A DNA stretch of 64,000 bases from Bacillus sp. AFS015802 (lineage in GTDB: Bacteria; Bacillota; Bacilli; Bacillales; Bacillaceae_B). The position numbers and the translations under genes are program-made. The notes under the pieces were generated by a model. That model had not been told where the DNA came from, made no database searches, and saw only the letters and a program-made list of their open reading frames with translations. Location of the stretch: assembly GCF_002561455.1 (NCBI RefSeq), contig NZ_NTUP01000018.1, forward strand, positions 18,189 to 82,188, given 5' to 3'. Below are positions 35,134 through 42,652 of the stretch, piece by piece; the first letter of the stretch is position 1; each line of letters begins with the position of its first letter.

Positions 35134-35513
35134 CCTTTCATATTTATATATGTCTAGTACAGATTTACCCTTTTTCGTATTTGACTAATCTTTTTTCTTC
35201 AATCCATGTAGCAGGCTGGTGTGAATGAAAAACGAGCGATAAGTCAGACATACTAAATAATGAGAAGGAGAAATAAATATAGCATCAATGAAAGCGGAGT
35301 GATAAGAAAGTCGCTTTACGCTGGATATTGAATGAAAATTGGAGAAGCAGTGGCAGAGGGATCCCGGAAGAAACCTGTAGATATTATCCGAACCTCCCCT
35401 ATCAAAAAAGGCGGGATCGTTTCAATCCCGTTCTTGCCTATTAGGGAGCGGCTTAATCACGGGGAGTTTGGCTTTGTGAGGACAGGCGAACAGGCACTCT
35501 GTCAAAAAGGAAA
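35134..35513. other. Intergenic region with no recognised gene
   Basis: Contains the promoter region of the DUF4396 gene (minus strand) and a minus-strand terminator at 35404-35432. A 108-codon plus-strand frame starting at 35332 is not credible because it runs through a terminator and a REP-A copy. The stretch 35285-35400 has several short stems but no riboswitch or T-box motif I can identify. Confidence 0.4.
35404..35432 (-). terminator. Minus-strand terminator
   Basis: CGGGAT and ATCCCG form a stem; on the minus strand it is followed by CCTTTTTTG. It is a second stop signal beyond the TagO-like gene. Confidence 0.65.
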
Positions 35514-35546
35514 AAGACGAGGGGGAGTTGGATCCCCTCGTCTTTA
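35511..35546. terminator. Bidirectional terminator with GACGAGGGG stem
   Basis: AAAGACGAGGGG pairs with CCCCTCGTCTTT over a 9-base loop. A T-run is available in both directions. It ends the TagO-like gene and lies 9 bases from the REP-A copy at 35556. Confidence 0.85.
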
Positions 35547-35555
35547 TTTAAAGTT

Positions 35556-35597
35556 TGGGCCAAGGGACCTGTCCCCCTGGCTCATCCCCCTGGCTCA
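35556..35597 (+). repeat. REP-A repeat, extended copy supplying a stop codon
   Basis: TGGGCCA, AGGGACCTGTCCC, CCTGGCTCA, then a second CCCCCTGGCTCA. The right arm is duplicated, as in the copy at 1683. Its last three bases, read on the minus strand, are the TGA stop of the TagO-like gene. Confidence 0.9.
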
Positions 35598-36560
35598 AAA
35601 ATGGATAGACATCAATATAAAAATAGCAGAAGCACTAGTGGTAATACATAGCAAGTAGATAATCATCACTGCCTGGACTTGTGATAGTCCGTAGCTTAGG
35701 AGGCGATGGTGCAGGTGCAGCTTGTCCGCATGAAAGATGGATCTGCCCTGTTGAATCCTTTTTATGAATACAAATAGAGTATCAAATATGGGAATTGCCA
35801 GTATCAACAAAGGAATGTTGATCGTGATGACCGTGATGGTCTTCATAGCCCCGATAATGGAGATAGCCCCAATCATGAATCCGAATAATGTAGATCCCGT
35901 ATCCCCCATAATGATTTTCGCCGGGAAAAAGTTATGAGGTAAGTATCCGATCGCCACCCCTAACATGAGGGCAGAGAGTAGTGCGGAAACCGGTTGGTTC
36001 ATCAGAATAGACGTAATCAGGAATGTGAACGAGAAGATCCCAGCCATTCCTCCTGCCAATCCGTCCAGGCCATCCATGAAATTGATGACATTAATGATGA
36101 AGATGATCCACACCATGGTGAACAGCTTACCAAGTACAGGTGAAAGCTCCATATACCCTAATACGGGAATATCAATCTGTGATACATAATCCCCGAATTG
36201 AACGATAAGGAAGGCGGCGATGATCTGAACCAGAAGCCTTGGAAATGGAGAAAATTCTTTAGATTTTGTTTTATAGTAATCGTCGATGAATCCGATGGTA
36301 CTTAGCATAACGACCGCCAGTAGTAAGGCGATGGTCAGATTCGTTGGTAAATAATTGAACCAGCTTAGTACTAGAATGCCAATGAGGGTAACGACGGTAA
36401 ACACGGCTCCTGCCAGCATCGGTAGAGGTTTCTTGTGTACTTTTCGATTGTTGGGGTTATCGACAAAATTGATCTTGATGGCAAAGGGGATAATGAACTT
36501 GACCCCTATGTACGTAATGAGAGATGTTAAGACGACGATTATCAGGGATAATGTGATCAT
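35595..36560 (-). CDS. MraY/TagO-family undecaprenyl-phosphate sugar-1-phosphate transferase
   Basis: 321 residues and about ten membrane helices. It should transfer a GlcNAc-1-phosphate-type group from UDP-sugar to undecaprenyl phosphate, the first step of teichoic acid or secondary-wall-polymer synthesis. Motifs are NPNNRKVHKKPLPMLAG, GFIDDYY (Asp pair), NFMDGLDGLAGG, MGDTGSTLFG and HLHHRLL. Such a polymer would be the ligand for the SLH proteins nearby (inference). Its stop codon is part of the REP-A copy at 35556. Confidence 0.88.
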   Translation of the reverse strand: MITLSLIIVVLTSLITYIGVKFIIPFAIKINFVDNPNNRKVHKKPLPMLAGAVFTVVTLIGILVLSWFNYLPTNLTIALLLAVVMLSTIGFIDDYYKTKSKEFSPFPRLLVQIIAAFLIVQFGDYVSQIDIPVLGYMELSPVLGKLFTMVWIIFIINVINFMDGLDGLAGGMAGIFSFTFLITSILMNQPVSALLSALMLGVAIGYLPHNFFPAKIIMGDTGSTLFGFMIGAISIIGAMKTITVITINIPLLILAIPIFDTLFVFIKRIQQGRSIFHADKLHLHHRLLSYGLSQVQAVMIIYLLCITTSASAIFILMSIHF

Positions 36561-36680
36561 TAAAATAGGTGCTCCTTTGTAAGAATAGAAAATCTAGTAA
36601 ACTTTTCAATGGGTCATTTTCATTCAGTATATTACATAGAGTGAGCTTTTTCTACATTTTGTCAAAATATATTTTGGCGG

Positions 36681-36758
36681 AGCATGGGGGCGGTTCTCTT
36701 GCTTCTTTTTGTTCCATTTGAAGGATTCCTTGAGAAGCAGAAAAACCGTCCCCATGCC
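36681..36758. repeat. REP-B long hairpin
   Basis: AGCATGGGGGCGGTT...GCTTC (36681-36705) is mirrored by GAAGC...AACCGTCCCCATGC (36734-36756), making a roughly 75-base imperfect palindrome with a central loop. It is the only copy with both REP-B arms. The remainder of the 36561-36921 gap holds AT-rich sequence and the AAAGGAG site of the next gene; no gene is seen. Confidence 0.75.
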
Positions 36759-36921
36759 TCTCGTCCATCAGGAGGAATTTACCAATAACAAAGGGGTAAT
36801 TTCCTCCTGTTTTTATGATAAAATTACCCATGGTGTTTCATGCCAGATTAGTAAATTTATTAAAATTATTCGGAAACTACTAATCTTTCATCTTGTTCAT
36901 TACATAAAAGGAGTTTTGTAA

Positions 36922-39051
36922 ATGGTTCACTATTCAACAAGAATTCGTAAGGTCCTTGCAGCAGCTGCTGCAACTGCAGTGATTTCTGCAACAGCGCCGA
37001 CTGCCTCGGCCTTTACATTTAAAGACGTTTCAGTGAGGTATGAACTCGCTGTCGATTACTTGGTAAATGAAAACATTACAAATGGTCTTTCTGAATCAAG
37101 CTTTGGCATAACTCAACAAATCAAGCGTGCGGATGCAGCTGTTATGATTGCAAGAGCACTGGATTTGGTTGGGGAGGAAGCACCGGATGCAGGCTTCAAA
37201 GACGTCCCTAAACGTGCACAAAATGCGGTGAACATCCTTAAGAAACAAGGGATTATCAATGGTAAAACCGCAACTCGTTTCGGTTCGGAGGATCCATTAA
37301 CCCGTGGGGAAATGGCGATCATCATGGCCAGAGCTTATCAACTGAAAGGCGATGCGGAAGTTCCGTTTACGGATGTTAACAGCCGTTATATGGAATATGT
37401 AAAAGCCCTGATTGCCAATGATATCACTCAAGGCAAAACAGATACTCTATTCGGAACGAGTCAGCAAATTACTCGTGGTGAGTTTGCCCTATTCGTTTAT
37501 CGCTCAGAGTCGCCGTATAATCCAGTATTCATAAAAGTCATTCAACCTGAAGACATTCATGCGCGTACATATATGGACGTTTCGCTCCCAACGACAGTCA
37601 ACCTTCTCATGAGGGGAAATAACCTGGAAGAGAAAATGGTGAGCTGGGAAATGGTTGATTTCAGTTCCCCTGGAGAACATGTTATTCAAGGCGAAATTAT
37701 TGGAACAGATTTAAAAACATCTCTAAAAATCATCATTGAAACGACACCTGAAAACGTCAATGCCCTTAAAGCGGACGAAATCATTGCCTCATTACCAGAA
37801 ACGATTACCCTGGATGATGAAGAGAAGATCAAAGAAGCCAGGATGCTCGTCGATGAAGTCCTTCAAAGAGGCAGCGAAGATATGATAGAAGGCCTTGCTA
37901 CTCTTGAAAATGCAGAAGACACCATCGAACTTCTTTATGCAATCAAGGATGCTGAAGAACTCATTGGATCATTGCCTGAAACCATCACCATGGCTGATCA
38001 AAAAGAAGTGGAAGCTGCACGTGAAAAAGTAAATACGATTTATGGGATGGATGCTGAAGCTGTGATTCCAACCATTAAAAAGTTGGAGAATGCCGAGCAT
38101 ACCCTTCAGTTGATTTCACTTACAAACGAAGCAGAGGACGCGATCGAAATGATCCCGAGTCCGGTTACGTTGGATGCTGCAGATAAAATTGCAACAGCCC
38201 GGTCTAAAGTGAATGAAGTATTGAAAATGGACGCAAACGCGATCATTAAAGGAATCGATATCCTGAAAAAAGCAGAATCTGATGTGGAGATACTAAAAGC
38301 AGATCGCAAGGCAGAGGAGCTTATAGCCGCTCTCCCGGATACGATTACATTAGAAGACCGCTCTGTGATACAAGCAGCACGTGAACAAGTGAACGCTGCA
38401 TTACAACTTGATCAGAACATGACCATCGAAGGGTTAAACAAATTAGAAGCGGCAGAGACCCGTATTCAGGAATTGTTAATCGATTCGGCACAAGTGAACC
38501 TAAACACAAGCCAAATGAAAATGAATACGAATAAAACTTATCAGCTAAATGCATCGGTATCACCTTCGGAGGTGTCCAATGATTTAGATATGTCCTGGAC
38601 TTCTGATAATCCAACCGTTGCAACGGTAGATGACAATGGACTGGTCACTTCCCATGCAGAGGGTACGGCCGTTATCACCGTTCAACTGGAAAATGGTCAA
38701 TCGGCTGAGAGCGCGCTTGAAGTCACAGACCGGCCACAACTTATGTTTAGCCATGGCACTAGTCAAATTAACGATGTCATTAAAGGCTTGAACATGTCCT
38801 TTTATAACTATAGCTCAAATAACGTAATCGTTAAAAAAGTGGAAGTCTATGAAGGTGACACACAGAAGTCCCAATATACTGAAACTGAGCTGAATAATGC
38901 GGGGATCAATACAGAGATTGGTTCTTACGATAAATTTTCATTAGGGATCACTTACAACTTTGGAGGACTGTTAGCCTCCAACGGTGTCTATGTAATCTAC
39001 ACGGTCCAATCAGGACAAGGCACATATGAATTTAAGTCCATTATCAAATAA
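36922..39051 (+). CDS. SLH-domain surface protein with four 60-residue repeats and a Big_2 domain
   Basis: 709 residues. Signal peptide (cleavage near PTASAF, about 30), three SLH domains (about 31-195: FTFKDVSV, FKDVPKRAQ, FTDVNSRY starts) that anchor to pyruvylated wall polymer, then a beta segment, then four helical repeats of exactly 60 residues (283-342, 343-402, 403-462, 463-522; each with LPETIT-like start, AR..V and L..AE). A bacterial Ig-like Big_2 domain follows (about 523-603, with SWTSDNPTVATVDDNG) and a C-terminal beta domain. AAAGGAG precedes the ATG. Likely a structural or adhesive surface protein. Confidence 0.88.
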   Translation: MVHYSTRIRKVLAAAAATAVISATAPTASAFTFKDVSVRYELAVDYLVNENITNGLSESSFGITQQIKRADAAVMIARALDLVGEEAPDAGFKDVPKRAQNAVNILKKQGIINGKTATRFGSEDPLTRGEMAIIMARAYQLKGDAEVPFTDVNSRYMEYVKALIANDITQGKTDTLFGTSQQITRGEFALFVYRSESPYNPVFIKVIQPEDIHARTYMDVSLPTTVNLLMRGNNLEEKMVSWEMVDFSSPGEHVIQGEIIGTDLKTSLKIIIETTPENVNALKADEIIASLPETITLDDEEKIKEARMLVDEVLQRGSEDMIEGLATLENAEDTIELLYAIKDAEELIGSLPETITMADQKEVEAAREKVNTIYGMDAEAVIPTIKKLENAEHTLQLISLTNEAEDAIEMIPSPVTLDAADKIATARSKVNEVLKMDANAIIKGIDILKKAESDVEILKADRKAEELIAALPDTITLEDRSVIQAAREQVNAALQLDQNMTIEGLNKLEAAETRIQELLIDSAQVNLNTSQMKMNTNKTYQLNASVSPSEVSNDLDMSWTSDNPTVATVDDNGLVTSHAEGTAVITVQLENGQSAESALEVTDRPQLMFSHGTSQINDVIKGLNMSFYNYSSNNVIVKKVEVYEGDTQKSQYTETELNNAGINTEIGSYDKFSLGITYNFGGLLASNGVYVIYTVQSGQGTYEFKSIIK
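37768..38487 (+). repeat. Four in-frame 180-bp repeats in the SLH protein gene
   Basis: The motif LPETIT recurs at residues 291 and 351, with IPSPVT at 411 and LPDTIT at 471: exactly 60 residues apart. The DNA has diverged, so these are old protein-level repeats kept in register without indels. Confidence 0.85.
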
Positions 39052-39052
39052 C

Positions 39053-39081
39053 TGGGACATGGGGGCAGGCACACTGTCCCA
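39053..39081 (+). repeat. REP-A repeat, inner stem degraded
   Basis: TGGGACA, TGGGGGCAGGCACAC, TGTCCCA. Perfect outer arms; the inner palindrome is lost. It begins one base after the stop codon of the SLH gene. Confidence 0.75.
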
Positions 39082-39085
39082 AAAG

Positions 39086-39118
39086 GAGACGAAGGGTTAC
39101 GACCCTCGTCTTTTTTTT
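39086..39118 (+). terminator. Terminator with GACGAAGGG stem
   Basis: GACGAAGGG pairs with CCCTCGTC, followed by eight T. It ends the SLH gene and lies 4 bases from the REP-A copy. Confidence 0.92.
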
Positions 39119-39134
39119 GTATTTCTAAGAACGC

Positions 39135-39527
39135 TTACTCTTCCGTCAGCTCACCGTTCTCATAAAATTCATCTACAATCGGAAAAATATCCGGCTTGGA
39201 ATGATAATAATGCTCTTCTATTTCTGTTAAAGTAAATTGAAAAGTACGTTCATTTTGTTGATACAATGTGATGGAATACCGCCAGCCGGTTCTTTCCTCT
39301 TGATTGTCATCAGGGATAAACGTAATGGCCTTTATTTGATTTAAAAACTTTTTGATTACAACTTGATTTGTAGTGTATTTTTTATTTCCTGTACTCCCGT
39401 CCACTAAAGTGATCTTTGTAACATCATCAAGGTCTTTTGGGTAAAACTCTGAAAGGGTTTGTGTCTCCAAACCACATCCAGCCAAAACAATCAGGGTTAA
39501 CATGATTAGACCACATAAGTTTCTCAG
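39135..39527 (-). CDS. Small lipoprotein, probable CTG start
   Basis: 131 codons if it begins at CTG (39527-39525), which follows AGGAGGG by 6 bases. The product then starts RNLCGLIMLTLIVLAGCG, a compact lipoprotein signal with lipobox LAGC. The body (SEFYPKDLDDVTKITLVDGS, then TGNKKYTTNQVVIKKFLNQI) is a small beta/alpha domain with unknown function. A longer frame reaching 39632 has no ribosome site and passes a degenerate REP-A-like stretch; an ATG at 39501 would cut the signal peptide short. Its stop lies about 16 bases from the terminator of the convergent SLH gene. Confidence 0.6.
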   Translation of the reverse strand: MRNLCGLIMLTLIVLAGCGLETQTLSEFYPKDLDDVTKITLVDGSTGNKKYTTNQVVIKKFLNQIKAITFIPDDNQEERTGWRYSITLYQQNERTFQFTLTEIEEHYYHSKPDIFPIVDEFYENGELTEE

Positions 39528-39696
39528 TAAAATCCCTCCTATGGTAAGCAATTTTACATACATCTCAATGATATTCCGGCCAATTTTCACATAGAGTTCT
39601 TTTAAGACAAGGGATATGTGCCTCCATCCCACCTCATCCTTGATGTTAAAAAGTGGTATTATGGAGGTAGCTATTTTAAGAAAGGAAAGAGGTTCT

Positions 39697-40023
39697 ATGA
39701 AAATATTGATTTATATAATGACAGTCTTGAATCTTCTGGCTATGACGTTTTTATCCCTGCCATTTTTCGCTCAGTCCGTTCAGGATTTTTCTCCAGGGTT
39801 ATACGTGAGAATATTTATGGATCCATCACTTGTCTTGATAATAGGGATCTGCTGCATATTTGCCATACCTTTATCATCCGCTCTACATAAATATACTATT
39901 ACCGTGAAAAGAAGAAATATTACTTTTTATGCCCTCATGCTCTTATTGGTTTCAATAACGGTGATACTCTATATTCAAGCGGATGATTTAAATCAGCTAC
40001 TGAATCGTCCATCATATGAATGA
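39697..40023 (+). CDS. Small membrane protein of unknown function
   Basis: 108 residues with three predicted membrane helices (about 3-25, 38-62, 72-95). Start ATG at 39697 has AAAGGAAAGAGG upstream; longer in-frame extension from 39616 is unsupported. I do not recognise the family. A REP-A copy begins 2 bases after its stop. Confidence 0.6.
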   Translation: MKILIYIMTVLNLLAMTFLSLPFFAQSVQDFSPGLYVRIFMDPSLVLIIGICCIFAIPLSSALHKYTITVKRRNITFYALMLLLVSITVILYIQADDLNQLLNRPSYE

Positions 40024-40025
40024 TG

Positions 40026-40054
40026 TGGGACAAGGGACCAGTCCCTCCGTCCCA
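40026..40054 (+). repeat. REP-A repeat between convergent genes
   Basis: TGGGACA, AGGGACCAGTCCC, TCCGTCCCA. It fills the whole gap between the stop at 40023 and the stop of the minus-strand gene at 40056, so it is the only candidate terminator for both. Confidence 0.9.
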
Positions 40055-40055
40055 T

Positions 40056-40373
40056 TCAAAGATATTCTTTGGAAGTCTTATCTGTTTTAGCACCATCAAT
40101 CATGAGGAAGATGGCTGACACGATATGCATGACCATTCCAACAAACGGTATCCAGCCGATGCAGGAAGTGATGATTCCTAGGATACTTCCGGTGGTGGCG
40201 CCTTTATCTTTGATTGTGAGAACTAGAGTCGTAATATGTAGGACAAGCATGATGACCAGTGGAAACCATAAAAAACCGATGATGATGGCTGCTCCCAGTA
40301 TGGGAACACCTAAAACCGCTTCAAAAGCACCTGTTGTCCATTTTAGAATTCTTGAAGTTGATATCGGAATCAC
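40056..40373 (-). CDS. Small membrane protein of unknown function
   Basis: About 105 residues with three membrane helices (FEAVLGVPILGAAIIIGFLW, LVIMLVLHITTLVLTI, SILGIITSCIGWIPFVGMV). The start is uncertain: the GTG at 40373 overlaps a perfect AAGGAGGTGAT ribosome site, so initiation may be at a nearby non-ATG codon a few codons inside. No family recognised. Head-to-head with the FxLYD gene at 40461. Confidence 0.55.
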   Translation of the reverse strand: MIPISTSRILKWTTGAFEAVLGVPILGAAIIIGFLWFPLVIMLVLHITTLVLTIKDKGATTGSILGIITSCIGWIPFVGMVMHIVSAIFLMIDGAKTDKTSKEYL

Positions 40374-40460
40374 CTCCTTATATAGTAAAAATTTCCTTTT
40401 TATTATAACATATAAAGGCAGTCTATAAGACTAGTTGTTTTTACGAAAGGAGAGTGGAAC

Positions 40461-41018
40461 GTGTTTAGCAGCAACCGGAATTTGACCGTTAATCAGTGGA
40501 TTCTCGTCTTTATATTGCTTTTCATTCCTGTAGTGAACGTTGTATTTCTGTTGGTTTGGGCACTTAGTAAAGAAGAACATCCGTCAATTAAGAATTTCTC
40601 CCGGGCCGTCATTAAGCTTAATCTTATCCTGTTCGGTATCCTGATTGCGATATTGATTGGGACAGGTGGGTGCATGTCGTTATTTGACGATGAAGCATTG
40701 GTAAGTGGGGGAATCAATCCTTTACTTCCTTTAGGGACCAGTTCGGTAGAGTCGAAGATTGAGTTTCGAAATATCGTCCATCGAACTCAAATGGGCATCA
40801 CCACCATTTCTGGTGAAACCACCAATATGGACAATGAGGACCATTCTTATTCCCTCACTGTCACTTTTTATGATAAGGATAAAAATATCGTCGGTACGGG
40901 CCTTGGGGTGGTTGATAACATTGGACCTGGTCAGACGAAGACGTTTGAAGCTATATCCCAGGATAACCTTAAGGCTGCGGCAAGTGTGAAGGTTGATGTG
41001 GATAGTATCTTGTATTGA
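40461..41018 (+). CDS. Membrane protein with FxLYD-type extracellular domain
   Basis: 185 residues. Two membrane helices (about 13-33 and 49-69) are followed by an extracellular domain with GETTNMDNEDHSYSLTVTFY and later GTGLGVVDNIGPGQTKTFEA, the FxLYD pattern of Bacillus lipoproteins. GTG start with AAAGGAGAG upstream. Likely envelope-associated; function unknown. A terminator follows. Confidence 0.7.
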   Translation: MFSSNRNLTVNQWILVFILLFIPVVNVVFLLVWALSKEEHPSIKNFSRAVIKLNLILFGILIAILIGTGGCMSLFDDEALVSGGINPLLPLGTSSVESKIEFRNIVHRTQMGITTISGETTNMDNEDHSYSLTVTFYDKDKNIVGTGLGVVDNIGPGQTKTFEAISQDNLKAAASVKVDVDSILY

Positions 41019-41033
41019 TAGATTCTTAAGGCA

Positions 41034-41069
41034 AGGGGCTGTCTATTCTGGTTCAGCCCTCCTTTTTTA
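41034..41069 (+). terminator. Terminator after the FxLYD gene
   Basis: AGGGGCTG and CAGCCCT form the stem, followed by CCTTTTTT. Confidence 0.88.
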
Positions 41070-41200
41070 ATCAAACGTTTAATGAAAAAAATTTACTGCT
41101 GATAGCATAAGTTCTCAAGCGGTTATACAGGTGTTTAAACAAGGTACATATTCGTTATAAGATTAAGTAAACCCCGGTCAGTAGAAAACCTCTGATACAA

Positions 41201-41680
41201 TCAATCAACTCTCAACTTTTCATTTACCTTCTTCTCTAATTCTTCAAAATTTTGATCGCAGGATGCCCCTTTATTATTGACTGAAAAGGTTAATCGTTTG
41301 GAAAGGATTTTCCCGTTTTCACTATGTTCTCCCAAGACTGTGGGCCCGATTTTGTCTTCGGGGATTTCCTTTGTTTTCGCTCCCTCTTCATCAATATAGA
41401 AATATTCGATATCGTGTAACCCTGAGCTCTCTTTTCCTTCCCATCCAAAGTCAGGAGGAGAGGAGGTAAGCAGTATTCCGTCATGATCCACTTTGTATTG
41501 AATGGAATGATCCTTCACTTCCAGTGGTGGAACTCCTTGTATTTCATACACTACATTCACACAGCCCTTATAACCCTTTGGGATCATAAAAACTTCATCA
41601 TAAGGCTTGTTTTTCTCAAGCCAGTACCAACTTACTAATATACTAATAATGATTAGCCCCCAGATGGTCATCTTCTTCAT
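41201..41680 (-). CDS. Membrane-anchored small protein, DUF6843-like
   Basis: 159 residues. One N-terminal membrane helix (KKMTIWGLIIISILVSWYW) and an outer beta-rich domain with FMIPKGYKGCVNVVYEIQG, similar to DUF6843 proteins. GAGGGGG before the ATG at 41680 decides the start; the ORF could extend five codons to 41695. The stop codon of the regulator remnant lies at the upstream ATG (ATGA), suggesting that this gene was once translationally coupled to an HTH-TPR regulator. Confidence 0.65.
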   Translation of the reverse strand: MKKMTIWGLIIISILVSWYWLEKNKPYDEVFMIPKGYKGCVNVVYEIQGVPPLEVKDHSIQYKVDHDGILLTSSPPDFGWEGKESSGLHDIEYFYIDEEGAKTKEIPEDKIGPTVLGEHSENGKILSKRLTFSVNNKGASCDQNFEELEKKVNEKLRVD

Positions 41681-41691
41681 ATAAATCCCCC

Positions 41692-41802
41692 TCATGTGTC
41701 TCTTAAGGATCTCAATTGCCTTTCCACTTCCCTGATATAATCCAACCTGGGAGTGGTCCCGATTTCAAAGAAGTAATTGATGTAGACCCCTAGTTTACTA
41801 GA
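41692..41802 (-). pseudogene. C-terminal scrap of a PlcR-like HTH-TPR regulator
   Basis: The minus strand reads SSKLGVYINYFFEIGTTPRL then DYIREVERQLRSLRDT and stop. This aligns with residues of the regulator encoded at 18517-19455 (KLGVDVNFFFEIGTTPRLDY, then EVEKQLRHLR) with about 75 percent identity over 30 residues, but ends where the TPR part should begin, and the HTH part upstream is gone. It is a decayed or truncated paralogue. Confidence 0.75.
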
Positions 41803-41990
41803 TTTTTCTATTATGGAAGTAACGTGGTATGCAAATTGCCCTTCAAGTAATTATCTTAATATAAACAGAGTAGCAACGTTCCAATTAAGTTTTCTTATGG
41901 TCATTCAAATTTCATGTGAATTATTAAATCCTTCATTATATTTTTTGAAAGTAAGAATAAAGGTATATCCATTACTAAAGAACTGACTAA

Positions 41991-42017
41991 TGGAACAAGG
42001 GACCAGACCCTCTTCCA
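41991..42017 (+). repeat. REP-A repeat, variant arms
   Basis: TGGAACA, AGGGACCAGACCC, TCTTCCA. The outer arms are GGAA/TTCC, another compensatory variant. It lies upstream of the sigma factor gene, not at a stop codon. Apart from it and the regulator scrap, the 41681-42091 gap is AT-rich without a gene. Confidence 0.75.
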
Positions 42018-42091
42018 TTTTATTCAAATACATTGAGACAACTTACCCCTGTTAAACGTCTAAGCTATGAAATAAAGAAGTAGAGGGGTAT

Positions 42092-42652
42092 ATGATGGAG
42101 GAAATAATGGAGAGAGAATTAGGCATTAGTGACCGTAGCAGATCGTCTTTAGGGTATTTTGAGGAGATTATTGAAATGTATGAGAAAGCGGTTGTTCAGT
42201 TTGCCTACACATATGTAAAGGATTGGTCGGTGGCAGAGGACATTTCGCAGGAAGTGTTTCTCAAAGTTTATAAAAATATAGGCAAGTTTGAAGAACGTTC
42301 TAAATTGAAAACATGGTTGTTTAGCATTACGGCCAATCAGTGCAAGGATTATATCCGCTCAACGAACCGAAAAGCCAAGTGGTGGAACAACCTTCTTCAA
42401 ACCTTTCAGAACCGCGATGAGGTTACACCTGAAACCATCATTCTCCAAAGCGAAGAGAATGAGAGTTTAGGTGAAGACCTACTCTGTCTTCCGGTGAAAT
42501 ACCGGGAAGTGTTGGTTTTATATTACTACGAGGAGCTATCGACGGAGGAAATTGGTCAGCTGTTAAAGATCAATGGGTCAACCGTCAGAACTCGACTTCA
42601 CAGAGGAAGACAGCAGTTATCGGACCTGAGAGAAGGAGGGCAACAATCATGA
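42092..42652 (+). CDS. ECF-type RNA polymerase sigma factor
   Basis: 186 residues. Region 2 (FAYTYVKDWSVAEDISQEVF, then KVYKNIGKFEERSKLKTWLF) and region 4 (LPVKYREVLVLYYYEELSTE, then IGQLLKINGSTVRTRLHRGR) are complete. ECF factors answer envelope stress. Upstream, AAC (42040-42042) and CGTC (42057-42060) resemble an ECF autopromoter, though the 14-base spacing is shorter than usual. AGAGGGG precedes the ATG. The stop overlaps the next ATG by 4 bases. Confidence 0.9.
   Translation: MMEEIMERELGISDRSRSSLGYFEEIIEMYEKAVVQFAYTYVKDWSVAEDISQEVFLKVYKNIGKFEERSKLKTWLFSITANQCKDYIRSTNRKAKWWNNLLQTFQNRDEVTPETIILQSEENESLGEDLLCLPVKYREVLVLYYYEELSTEEIGQLLKINGSTVRTRLHRGRQQLSDLREGGQQS

Noticed and set aside
35285..35400. 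T-box or other riboswitch upstream of 35404 hairpin
   Set aside because: No TGGNACCGCG or other class-defining motif; the hairpin has its T-run on the opposite strand.
35332..35658. 108-codon open frame on the plus strand
   Set aside because: It runs across two terminators and a REP-A copy and into the antisense of the TagO-like gene; composition is not protein-like.
37768..38487. CRISPR-like periodicity of 180 bases
   Set aside because: The period is a protein repeat within an SLH gene; there are no short identical direct repeats with spacers. No CRISPR array is seen anywhere in the window.
39605..39631. Possible REP-A copy (AGACAAGGGATATGTGCCTC and following bases)
   Set aside because: The AAGGGA and CATCCCA spacing is reminiscent, but arms do not pair well; left as a possible relic.
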